6,881 nucleotides of DNA from Acholeplasmataceae bacterium (lineage in GTDB: Bacteria > Bacillota_I > Bacilli_A > Acholeplasmatales > Acholeplasmataceae): positions 1 through 6,881 of the forward strand of contig JAFGTI010000074.1 of assembly GCA_016934175.1 (NCBI GenBank), given 5' to 3'. Numbering within the stretch: position 1 is the first letter of the stretch; every line of letters starts with the position of its first letter. Shown here piece by piece: positions 1 through 6,573 of the stretch. Under the pieces are notes generated by a model. The model did not search any database, had not been told where the DNA came from, and was given only the letters and a program-made list of their open reading frames with translations. The position numbers and the translations under genes were made by a program.

Positions 1-465
1 AATTGGTCTTTGATAATTAGTAATTTGATAATTAATTAACTGTAATTCTAATTGTGATGCTAAATAGTAATTATGCTCAGGCTTTTTACTATAAAGTGTA
101 ACAATAGGATTTTCAATCGTACCTGATATATCGATAGTAATGTTACTATTGTCATTTTTCCAGAACTCATCTTCATCGAAATCATTTATGTTTTGAGGTG
201 TAAGTACATAATATATATTCCCATTATAAGGTTCATTTAAGAGTACTGAAAAATCTGCAATTAAATCAACTTCTGAAGTTTCATTAATCATATTAATGTA
301 AATTTGCTGGTCTTCTTGTTCGTTCCCACCAAAGAGGCTCACAATCGATGGTATGTTGATAATGATAATCATCAGTACTGCAACAACAATATTTGAAATT
401 AAAAATGCTTTTCTGCCAATTCTTTTTTTTAGTCCATACTTTACAAGAAATTTAAACTTCTTCAT
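1..465 (-). CDS. ABC-2-type transporter permease, N-terminal part (cut by window edge)
   Basis: This is the first 155 codons of a gene that runs out of the window at position 1, open throughout. The protein starts MKKFKFLVKYGLKKRIGRKA, a short basic cytoplasmic segment. A hydrophobic helix follows at about residues 20-45 (FLISNIVVAVLMIIIINIPS), then a polar, acidic region rich in Asn, Asp and Glu that is probably extracytoplasmic. One N-terminal helix followed by a large outer domain is the usual start of ABC-2 permeases of the YhaP/NatB type. The ATG at 465 overlaps the end of the ATPase gene by 14 bases, which strongly suggests a translationally coupled pair forming one exporter. The substrate cannot be told from the sequence; NatAB-like systems have been linked to sodium export, but that is family knowledge only. 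The remaining helices lie outside the window, so the permease call rests on the N-terminus and the neighbour. Confidence 0.8.
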   Translation of the reverse strand, partial: MKKFKFLVKYGLKKRIGRKAFLISNIVVAVLMIIIINIPSIVSLFGGNEQEDQQIYINMINETSEVDLIADFSVLLNEPYNGNIYYVLTPQNINDFDEDEFWKNDNSNITIDISGTIENPIVTLYSKKPEHNYYLASQLELQLINYQITNYQRPI

Positions 466-1354
466 GATTTTGACCTACCTTTGCAATGAATATTTCGCTT
501 AACGTGGCTTGTTCAACATCATATTTTGTAATGTGCTTGCATGTTCTAATATATTCGAATACTTTTTCAGCGATTTTCTCATTTTCAATTTTCGCGATGA
601 TTTCATTTGAGTTTTCAATTACCTTAAATACCCCAGGAATTGCTCTCAATTTATCAACCTCAACATCTCCAATAATGCGAATATTCTGTTTTTTGAAATC
701 CTTTTTTACTTGATCTATTCTACCTTCAATGATAGCTTTCCCTTTTTCTAAAACCACAAGTTCTTCACAAAAGGATTCAACGTGGTCTAATTGATGTGAT
801 GAAAAAACAACCATAGATCCTTGTTTTTGAAAGTCTCTAATCACTTCAACAAATAGTTCCATGTTAATTGGATCAAGGCCACTAAAAGGCTCATCTAAAA
901 CTAAAAGTTTTGGATTATTAATGATTGCAGATATAAACTGAATCTTTTGTTGGTTTCCTTTAGATAATTCTTTTATCTTTTTATTCTTATAATCCTTAAT
1001 ATCAAATCGATCAAGCCAATAATCCAATCGTTCCAAAATCACTTTAGGCTCCATGTCTTTGAGTTGACCAAAATAAAGCATCAATTCTTTTACAGTAATC
1101 TTGGTTAATAGAGAACGTTCTTCTATCATATACCCGATTTCATTAACATTTTCATAACCAACTTTATTGCCATTGTATAAAACTTCTCCTTCAGTAGGAT
1201 CCAAGAGTCCCATAATCATGCGAAATGTAGTTGTTTTACCGGCACCATTTGTTCCTAATAACCCAAAAATATCTCCAGGCTTTATTGTGAAACTCAGGTG
1301 ATCAACTGCAACTAAATCTCCATAAAGCATTCTTGCATTTTTCACTTCTAACAT
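452..1354 (-). CDS. ABC-2-type exporter ATP-binding protein (YhaQ/NatA-like)
   Basis: Cytoplasmic ATPase subunit that would power the permease encoded immediately downstream. In its 300 residues the ABC domain (about 1-215) shows Walker A GTNGAGKTT at 34-42, signature LSKGNQQKI at 130-138, Walker B LLVLDEPFSGLDP at 150-162 with catalytic Glu155, and switch His187 in SSHQ. The Q-loop position reads IGYMIEER (73-80), where a glutamine is usual; an EER motif here is typical of the ABC-2 exporter ATPases of the NatA/YhaQ kind. Walker A has Thr where most relatives have Pro (GPNGAGKTT). The C-terminal part, about 215-300, is the accessory domain common in this group. The ATG at 1354 is preceded by AAGAAGG about 8 bases upstream. 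It lies 61 bases after a small membrane protein gene with no terminator between, so the three genes are probably co-transcribed. The substrate is unknown. Confidence 0.93.
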   Translation of the reverse strand: MLEVKNARMLYGDLVAVDHLSFTIKPGDIFGLLGTNGAGKTTTFRMIMGLLDPTEGEVLYNGNKVGYENVNEIGYMIEERSLLTKITVKELMLYFGQLKDMEPKVILERLDYWLDRFDIKDYKNKKIKELSKGNQQKIQFISAIINNPKLLVLDEPFSGLDPINMELFVEVIRDFQKQGSMVVFSSHQLDHVESFCEELVVLEKGKAIIEGRIDQVKKDFKKQNIRIIGDVEVDKLRAIPGVFKVIENSNEIIAKIENEKIAEKVFEYIRTCKHITKYDVEQATLSEIFIAKVGQNHEEV

Positions 1355-1415
1355 AATTTTCGCCTTCTTTCAATTGTTGATTTATAAATATTAACAAAAA
1401 TTCTTTTTCATTACT

Positions 1416-1628
1416 TCAATCATATTTTGCCCAAACATCTTCCATATCTCCATATATTTCATCAACTTTTTTAGATTCTTTTTTCTTTGTGGGATGATCG
1501 TCTAAATCATTGTAAAAAGTTGAATTGGGTCTTTCTTTTTTGATTTTGATTGCTGTTTTGGCTGCTATAACAAATATAGCATTAAAAATGATAAAAACTA
1601 AAACCATAAAGACTATTGCTCCGCCCAT
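1416..1628 (-). CDS. Small single-pass membrane protein, unknown function
   Basis: I do not recognise this 70-residue protein. It begins MGGAIVFMVLVFIIFNAIFV, a single hydrophobic helix covering about residues 3-25. A strongly charged tail follows, with basic residues (KIKKERP) next to the membrane, a Lys-rich stretch (KKKESKK) and an acidic end (DEIYGDMEDVWAKYD). By the positive-inside rule the tail should be cytoplasmic. It is a credible gene: GGGGAG lies 8 bases before the ATG, a clear promoter lies about 55-80 bases upstream, and the composition fits a membrane protein. It is the only gene in the window ending in TGA; its Trp codon is TGG. It is first in the unit with the ABC exporter genes downstream, so it may be a small accessory or regulatory partner, but that rests on position alone. 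Confidence 0.75.
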   Translation of the reverse strand: MGGAIVFMVLVFIIFNAIFVIAAKTAIKIKKERPNSTFYNDLDDHPTKKKESKKVDEIYGDMEDVWAKYD

Positions 1629-1681
1629 TTTTCTTCTCCCCTAAAATATTTTATGTGTCTTTATATGACATCACACACTAG

Positions 1682-1710
1682 ATTATAACACAATATTATT
1701 TTTTTTGCAA
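1682..1710 (-). promoter_or_regulatory. Sigma-A-type promoter for the small membrane protein/ABC exporter unit
   Basis: On the minus strand a -35 box TTGCAA (1705-1710) and a perfect -10 box TATAAT (1682-1687) are separated by exactly 17 bases, and the spacer is A-rich. Transcription would start near 1675, giving a leader of about 45 nt that ends in the GGGGAG ribosome binding site of the 70-residue protein. No other good promoter is seen before the ATPase gene, so this probably serves all three downstream genes. The 1629-1808 gap otherwise holds only the thrS terminator and AT-rich sequence. Confidence 0.75.
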
Positions 1711-1760
1711 TATAAATTATTTTATATTATTATGTATAACAATTAATTTATTTTGATATA

Positions 1761-1801
1761 TATAAAACAACCGTGACACGCTTGCTCATTGTATCACGGT
1801 T
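1761..1801 (-). terminator. Rho-independent terminator of thrS
   Basis: Seven bases after the thrS stop, AACCGTGATAC (1801-1791) pairs with GTGTCACGGTT (1779-1769). This gives an 11-bp stem with one G-U pair and an 11-nt loop. It is followed on the minus strand by GTTTTATATAT, an imperfect U-tract. It separates thrS from the exporter unit, whose promoter lies about 60 bases further on. Confidence 0.85.
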
Positions 1802-1808
1802 CTAAAAA

Positions 1809-3740
1809 TTATTTAAATTTATTTTTTCTAAATTTTGAAATCATTTCAATAAATTGTTCTAATGGTACTGTCACTTGTTTTTGTGAACCATAAGCTCTAT
1901 AGGTTACTAGTCCACCATCTTTTTCAGTATCACCTAAAACGAGGGAATATGGCACCTTCATTGTTTGGACTTCACGGATCTTATAACCCAACTTTTCTTC
2001 TCGTAAGTCGCTTTCAACTCTAAAACCCATTATCTTGAGTGTCTCATGAACATCCATGACATATTTGTGATGAAGTTCGACATTTACAGGCAATATTTTA
2101 ACTTGTACGGGAGCTAACCAAAATGGGAATGCACCTTTATACTCTTCTGTTAGATAAGCAACGAATCTTTCCATCGTTGATACAATTCCCCTATGTATGA
2201 CAACGGGGCGATAGATATTTTTTCCATCTTCACCTACATAAGTAAGTTCAAATCTCTCAGGAAGTAAAAAATCAAGTTGAATTGTTGATAATGTTTCAGA
2301 ATTTCCTAGAGCCGTCTTCACTTGAACATCAAGTTTAGGACCATAGAATGCAGCTTCACCGACTGCTTCATAATAATCTAGGTTTAGTTCGTCCATCGCT
2401 TCTTTAAGCATTTTTTCAGCTTTATTCCACATTTCATCATCAGCAAAATACTTTTCCGTATCTTTTGGATCTCTATAACTCACTCTAAATTCATAGTCTG
2501 TAATATCAAAATCCTCATACACAGCAAGCATTAAAGCAACTGTTCTTTTAAATTCATCTTTTATTTGATCAGGTCTAACGAAAATATGTGCATCGTTAAG
2601 TGTCATTTCTCTCACTCGCTGAAGGCCAGATAAAGCACCGCTTTTTTCATATCTATGCATCATACCTAATTCAGCAATTCTTAAAGGCAGTTCACGATAA
2701 CTATGAACATCATTTTTATACATAATCATGTGATGTGGGCAATTCATTGGTCTGACAACCAACATTTCACCATCACCCATATCCATTGGAGGGAACATGC
2801 TATCTTGATAGTGATCCCAGTGACCTGAAGTCTTATAAAGATTAACATCAGCTAGGATTGGCGTATAAACATGAAGATATCCTAAATTGATTTCAACATC
2901 TGTAATATATCTTTCAATGACACGTCGAATGGTTGCTCCCTTAGGTAACCAAAAAGGCAATCCAGCACCAACTTCATTGCTCAACATAAACAAACCTAAT
3001 TCTTTACCTATTTTTCTATGATCTCTAAGTTTTCTTTCTGCAAGCAATACAAGGTGTGCATCTAAATCCTTTTTACTTAAAAAGCTTGTTCCATAGACTC
3101 TAACTAGCATTTTATTATCTGAGTTTCCTCTCCAATAAGCACCAGCTAAACTTAATAGCTTAAAATGTTGAATAGATTTTGTACTAGGAACGTGACCACC
3201 ACGACATAAGTCGGTAAAGTCACCTTGAGTATAAACTGTCAAACCCGCTTCTTTATGTTCTTCGATCAATTCCAATTTGTATGGGTCTTTAGCAAATATT
3301 TTCTGTGCTTCTTCATAACTTACTTCTCTTCGTACTATTTTTAGATTTTCATCTGCAAGTTTATGCATTTCTTTTTCTATCAACTCTAAATCTTCATCAC
3401 TAACTTTTGAATCACCAAAGTCTACATCATAATAAAACCCTTCATTAATGTAAGGTCCAACACCAAAAGCCGCACCCGGATAAAGATGTGTAATTGCTTG
3501 AGCCATTAAATGCGCTGTACTATGATTAATCACATCAAGAATTCTAGGATCCTTGTCTGTCAATAGTTCTAGAATACCGTCTTGATTAAGTGCTCTTGAT
3601 AACTCAACGTAATCACCATTAAATACAGCTGCAATCGCTTTTTTAGCAAGGCTCATTGAAATACCTTCTGCAATTTCAAAAGGTGTAATTCCTTGTGCAA
3701 AATCCTTAATACTTCCATCTGGAAATGTAATTTGAATCAT
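1809..3740 (-). CDS. thrS: Threonine--tRNA ligase
   Basis: Cytoplasmic enzyme that attaches threonine to tRNA-Thr using ATP. At 643 residues it has the full bacterial architecture. An N-terminal TGS domain spans about 1-62 (ITFPDGSIKDF). The editing domain, which removes mischarged serine, has HSTAH (His73, His77) and DLCRGGH (Cys179, His183). The class II catalytic core spans about 245-540, and the anticodon-binding domain about 545-640. The active-site zinc ligands are visible as Cys334 (RPMNCPHH), His385 (LNDAHIF) and His516 (VVIHRG). Motif 2 is MHRYEKSGALSGLQRVREM with Arg363; motif 3 lies in the segment around VIHRGIVSTMERF. No key residue is missing. The ATG at 3740 has AAAGGAG 8 bases upstream and gives the usual N-terminus. 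Expression is controlled by the T-box leader, which should permit transcription when uncharged tRNA-Thr accumulates. Confidence 0.98.
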   Translation of the reverse strand: MIQITFPDGSIKDFAQGITPFEIAEGISMSLAKKAIAAVFNGDYVELSRALNQDGILELLTDKDPRILDVINHSTAHLMAQAITHLYPGAAFGVGPYINEGFYYDVDFGDSKVSDEDLELIEKEMHKLADENLKIVRREVSYEEAQKIFAKDPYKLELIEEHKEAGLTVYTQGDFTDLCRGGHVPSTKSIQHFKLLSLAGAYWRGNSDNKMLVRVYGTSFLSKKDLDAHLVLLAERKLRDHRKIGKELGLFMLSNEVGAGLPFWLPKGATIRRVIERYITDVEINLGYLHVYTPILADVNLYKTSGHWDHYQDSMFPPMDMGDGEMLVVRPMNCPHHMIMYKNDVHSYRELPLRIAELGMMHRYEKSGALSGLQRVREMTLNDAHIFVRPDQIKDEFKRTVALMLAVYEDFDITDYEFRVSYRDPKDTEKYFADDEMWNKAEKMLKEAMDELNLDYYEAVGEAAFYGPKLDVQVKTALGNSETLSTIQLDFLLPERFELTYVGEDGKNIYRPVVIHRGIVSTMERFVAYLTEEYKGAFPFWLAPVQVKILPVNVELHHKYVMDVHETLKIMGFRVESDLREEKLGYKIREVQTMKVPYSLVLGDTEKDGGLVTYRAYGSQKQVTVPLEQFIEMISKFRKNKFK

Positions 3741-3759
3741 TTTTATCTCTCCTTTAAAT

Positions 3760-3787
3760 AAAAAAGTCCTTAGAAAAATCTAAGGAC
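3760..3787 (-). terminator. Conditional (T-box) terminator before thrS
   Basis: GTCCTTAGA (3787-3779) pairs perfectly with TCTAAGGAC (3774-3766) across a 4-nt U loop. It is followed by six U residues (3765-3760), a classic intrinsic terminator. It stands 20 bases before the thrS start codon and should stop transcription when tRNA-Thr is charged. Confidence 0.93.
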
Positions 3788-3810
3788 GAAATATCGCGGT
3801 ACCACCTTAG
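3780..3810 (-). promoter_or_regulatory. T-box sequence and antiterminator of the thrS leader
   Basis: The minus strand reads AAGGTGGTACCGCGA at 3808-3794, close to the T-box consensus AGGGUGGNACCGCG. The UGGU within it would pair with an ACCA tRNA 3' end, implying an A discriminator. CTAAGG (3810-3805) can pair with CCTTAG (3785-3780), closing the antiterminator. The same CCTTAG bases form the 5' arm of the terminator, so the two structures are mutually exclusive. Confidence 0.93.
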
Positions 3811-3966
3811 TTCTAGCATAGCTAGCACTTAACATATGGATAACGGCATGACCCGAACTATTTTTAATAGCCAACTCCAAGGGAGTAATTTAAATCTATC
3901 GCAGCTTTCACCTTTCTGCGTCGCTAGGTTTGATTCAAATCATGTCCTCTTCTTCGTGTTAATACT

Positions 3967-3994
3967 ATTATATCACTTGTCTTATAAAATTCAA
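3967..3994 (-). promoter_or_regulatory. Sigma-A-type promoter of the thrS leader
   Basis: TTGAAT (3994-3989) and a perfect TATAAT (3972-3967) are 16 bases apart on the minus strand. The -35 box begins only 6 bases after the dnaI stop codon. A start near 3960 would place the 5' end just ahead of the GA-rich bases of T-box Stem I. No separate terminator lies between dnaI and this promoter, so read-through from the replication operon could also enter the T-box leader. Confidence 0.75.
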
Positions 3995-4000
3995 GGTACT

Positions 4001-4813
4001 TTATCCTTTATATTGCTCAGATGTTAATTTTACATATGTCATTAAATCTTTAAGTCTTTGTATGAGTCTTGCTGCTTTGACTCTGTTCATTTCATCTTTA
4101 TTAACTGTGAGTGCATCAACAAGTTGAACATACTCAAAATTAGAAGTCATGAAGACTGGCAATTGAGCAGATAATCTATACTGCATCACAGGAACTAATA
4201 TTTCATCTCTAAACCAAGGAGACATGTTTTCTCCACCCATATCATCCATCATGAGTACATCAGCTTGTTTAAGTTGATTGATTCTTTGTTCTAAATTACC
4301 TTCATTCATGCCCTGTCTAATGCTTCTAACTAAATCTGGCATATAAACAAATAAAACCGTAATATTCTTTTCTGCAAGTTCTTGAGCAATTGCAGATAAA
4401 AGATAACTCTTTCCTGTAGAATATTTACCAAATATATAAAGCCCTTTGATATATCGATCTTTTCGATAATTTTCTACAAATTCAGTACATAATTTATAAG
4501 CTTTTTCTCTTTCCTCATTGAAAACTTCAAACCTAGATAGGCTTGCGTCTTGAATATAAATCTCACTATCATAGAATTTGAGATGCTCTCTTATTTTTTG
4601 TCTTCTAATTTCTTCAGCTTTTTCTTTTGTAGGACGATATACAATTTCAATATAAGGATCTGTCCTAAGGACGGGTTGATAACCATCCTTAACATAATGT
4701 TGATCACGGTCTAAAATATATTGATATACTTTGTAAACATCAATATCTAATAAACTCAAATTTTTCGTTTCTGGGTCTTGTGATACAATCTTTCTCATTT
4801 CATCTAGAGTCAT
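4001..4813 (-). CDS. dnaI: Primosomal protein DnaI, replicative helicase loader
   Basis: AAA+ ATPase that loads the replicative helicase at the origin and at restarting forks, together with DnaB and DnaD in Gram-positive bacteria. Its 270 residues show Walker A GKYSTGKS (129-136), Walker B VLMMDDMGGE (186-195), a sensor-1 segment FMTSNF with Asn225, and the family C-terminal motif VKAARLIQRL (245-254). The spacing and wording closely follow B. subtilis DnaI as I recall it (YGKFGVGKT, LMLDDIGAES, VKAARLMERI). The protein is about 40 residues shorter, mostly in the N-terminal helicase-binding domain. Residues 1-108 contain no cysteine at all, so the zinc site described for B. subtilis DnaI appears absent. 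The ATG at 4813 follows GGAGGG inside the last codons of dnaB, and the two genes are 1 base apart, implying coupled translation. Confidence 0.93.
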   Translation of the reverse strand: MTLDEMRKIVSQDPETKNLSLLDIDVYKVYQYILDRDQHYVKDGYQPVLRTDPYIEIVYRPTKEKAEEIRRQKIREHLKFYDSEIYIQDASLSRFEVFNEEREKAYKLCTEFVENYRKDRYIKGLYIFGKYSTGKSYLLSAIAQELAEKNITVLFVYMPDLVRSIRQGMNEGNLEQRINQLKQADVLMMDDMGGENMSPWFRDEILVPVMQYRLSAQLPVFMTSNFEYVQLVDALTVNKDEMNRVKAARLIQRLKDLMTYVKLTSEQYKG

Positions 4814-4814
4814 A

Positions 4815-5972
4815 TTATCCCTCCAATTTAGCTAAGTCTTTAATATAGTCATCCATCCAATCAGGTTCGGTGACTTTTTGAACTTTTTTCTTTTTCTCAT
4901 ATTGGGTTTCAAGATTGGTAGAGTAATTAATCGCATCTTCAGTGGTTTGTACACCTTTATTTAGCCAATCATGAAGTACTTTTTCCATATAATTAATATT
5001 GGGTAGAACGCCATCTTTGTGTTTGAGGATTAACATCAAGATTACATTAATGATTCCGGGTTCAACCGCATTTCTTTCCAACAATTGAGATGCTGTGGAT
5101 AAGGCAAGTCCTTGTTGATCTGTTTTCGCATATTTTTGTATGATAACTTGTGGAGCGACTTGATCTATGAGACTTGTGACAGGTAAATCTTTTTGTTTAA
5201 TCTTCAATGTTTGATGTTTTTGTTCATAATGTAATTTGGCTTTCATGTTAAGTTGAGCAAAATTAACGTTTTGTTTTGATTTTGCAGCATTTTCATAGAT
5301 AGCAACCATATCTGCAACATCGAATTGATAAACAAATGCAATTTTATTTACCTGATCTTTAAACTTTTCATTAAGCAACTGTGAATTTTTTAATCTTTCA
5401 GGTAAATGATCGACAAAAGCTTCATAATTAAATTTAAAGTTTAAATGGCTTCCACCATTTTGTTGTCTACCCTGAAGTGGATGTGAGACGTTTAACAAGT
5501 TTAAGCTCTTAAACTCATATAATGCATCAAATGATTTAGTAATATTTTCAAACCCTTCTTGATTTGGTACATCCATTTTAAATAGTGAGGTCAATAATTT
5601 CATATTTTTCTCACCAATTTCGGATTGTAGATAACTACCAAAAACAGTATCAAGCAAAAATTGTTTTGCTGTTAAGGGTGCTTTCATAAAATAGAGATAA
5701 AAATCTTCTTTTTGATAGACTGTAAGTAAATTAAGCGCTTCTAATTTGTTTCTTATTTTTAAGAAATCTTGTTGTTTAAGATTAATTAAATCAAATAATT
5801 CTGAATGCGTATATGCGTTACGTCCAGTTTTATTAATTAATTGGTAGAAAGTAGTATATAGAGATTGCCCTTCTAAACCCATCAAGGGTTGATAGAGTAA
5901 TGCTAATACTTTAAAATCAGCAGCACTTAGATCTGATTGACTTTGTATGAGAAAAGTACTACTGTTTTTCAT
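4815..5972 (-). CDS. dnaB: Replication initiation and membrane attachment protein DnaB
   Basis: This is the Gram-positive DnaB/DnaD-family initiation protein, not the helicase that bears the same name in E. coli. It acts with DnaD and DnaI to load the helicase at the origin. The 385-residue protein starts with a winged-helix-like N-terminal region (LSAADFKVLALLYQPLMG, about 15-32). The C-terminal DnaB/DnaD domain carries YMEKVLHDW at 328-336, a form of the family motif YxxxIxxxW with Val for Ile, followed by LNKGVQTTEDA. The tail is Lys-rich (EKKKKVQKV) and ends with WMDDYIKDLAKLEG. It is shorter than the roughly 470-residue B. subtilis protein. The ATG at 5972 has AGAGG 8 bases upstream and overlaps the end of coaE by 14 bases; dnaI follows after 1 base. 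That location beside dnaI supports the assignment. Confidence 0.92.
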   Translation of the reverse strand: MKNSSTFLIQSQSDLSAADFKVLALLYQPLMGLEGQSLYTTFYQLINKTGRNAYTHSELFDLINLKQQDFLKIRNKLEALNLLTVYQKEDFYLYFMKAPLTAKQFLLDTVFGSYLQSEIGEKNMKLLTSLFKMDVPNQEGFENITKSFDALYEFKSLNLLNVSHPLQGRQQNGGSHLNFKFNYEAFVDHLPERLKNSQLLNEKFKDQVNKIAFVYQFDVADMVAIYENAAKSKQNVNFAQLNMKAKLHYEQKHQTLKIKQKDLPVTSLIDQVAPQVIIQKYAKTDQQGLALSTASQLLERNAVEPGIINVILMLILKHKDGVLPNINYMEKVLHDWLNKGVQTTEDAINYSTNLETQYEKKKKVQKVTEPDWMDDYIKDLAKLEG

Positions 5973-6573
5973 TTTGTATACCTCTTATGAATGCATCAAT
6001 TTGTTGATATAGATTTTCCTTGGATTCGTTATTATCCAGAATTAAATCAGCATGTTTAATTTTTTCTTCAAGTAACAATTGAGAATGAATACGAGATAAT
6101 GCCTCTGATCGATCAATATGATCACGCTTAATTAAACGACTAATTTGCGTCTCTAAACTCACGTAAACCACTAAAATAATATCACATAATTCTTGATATC
6201 CAACTTCTATCAAAAGTGGCATGTCAATAACGATAAATTTTTGATCACAATAATTTTTTTTTAAATTTTCGATTTCTTCAAACACATAGGGATGAACTAA
6301 TTGATTTAATGCTTCTCTTTCTTTTGAATTATGAAAAATGAGATGACTTAATTTTTTTCTATCATCGAAAGAACGAATTGAAAACCCAAAATGTTTTTCC
6401 ACTTTTGTGATCATTTCTTCATTAGATTCCCATAATTTCTTGACTATAACATCACTATCAATGACTGGGATATTTAATTTTTTGAAATATTGCGATGCTT
6501 CAGATTTCCCTGAAGCAATTCCACCGGTTAATCCAATAATTAACGGACTAATGTTGACATTTTGGACAGACAT
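5959..6573 (-). CDS. coaE: Dephospho-CoA kinase
   Basis: Catalyses the last step of coenzyme A synthesis, ATP-dependent phosphorylation of the ribose 3'-hydroxyl of dephospho-CoA, in the cytoplasm. Counting from the ATG at 6573, the 204-residue product has the P-loop GLTGGIASGKS (14-24), the substrate-side acidic motif VIDSDVI (37-43) and DMPLLIE (118-124, family form DxPLLFE). It also has the lid region QISRLIKRD (143-151) and the C-terminal RIHSQ...KIKHAD...LDN series typical of CoaE. Length is normal. About ten residues precede the usual start of the family. A GTG at 6582 would add three more residues, but the GGAGG site is only 2 bases from it and 11 from the ATG, so I prefer the ATG. It overlaps mutM by 26 bases and dnaB by 14. 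Confidence 0.96.
   Translation of the reverse strand: MSVQNVNISPLIIGLTGGIASGKSEASQYFKKLNIPVIDSDVIVKKLWESNEEMITKVEKHFGFSIRSFDDRKKLSHLIFHNSKEREALNQLVHPYVFEEIENLKKNYCDQKFIVIDMPLLIEVGYQELCDIILVVYVSLETQISRLIKRDHIDRSEALSRIHSQLLLEEKIKHADLILDNNESKENLYQQIDAFIRGIQNEKQ

Larger units (their letters stand above)
3760..3960 (-). promoter_or_regulatory. T-box riboswitch leader controlling thrS
   Basis: The RNA upstream of thrS carries the parts of a T-box leader in order. Near the 5' end are GA-rich bases (GAAGAAGAGGAC). Stem I follows, with a helix ATTTGAATC (3940-3932) pairing with GATTTAAAT (3896-3888) and a distal hairpin CGCAG/CTGCG (3920-3916 with 3904-3900) carrying an AAAGGTGAAAG loop. Just below Stem I, ACT at 3886-3884 is the likely specifier codon, matching threonine. 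A small hairpin CTATT/AATAG (3870-3858) and a Stem III-like hairpin CTAGC/GCTAG (3825-3813) come next, then the conserved T-box and a terminator. Uncharged tRNA-Thr pairing with the specifier and, through its CCA end, with the T-box should stabilise the antiterminator. The T-box assignment is very secure; the exact specifier base positions are less so. Confidence 0.94.

Noticed and set aside
486..713. Plus-strand open frame of 75 codons
   Set aside because: It is antisense to the C-terminal part of the ABC ATPase gene; its hydrophobic look comes from the complement of that gene's codons.
1374..1397. Imperfect inverted repeat TTGTT...AACAA between the small membrane protein gene and the ATPase gene, considered as an operator or terminator
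   Set aside because: Only about five base pairs match at the ends, the centre is AT-rich and not symmetric, and no U-tract follows. This is expected by chance in such AT-rich DNA.
3836..4027. Plus-strand open frame of 63 codons
   Set aside because: It lies antisense to the thrS promoter and T-box leader, whose RNA structure explains the sequence, and it has no convincing ribosome site or protein-like composition.
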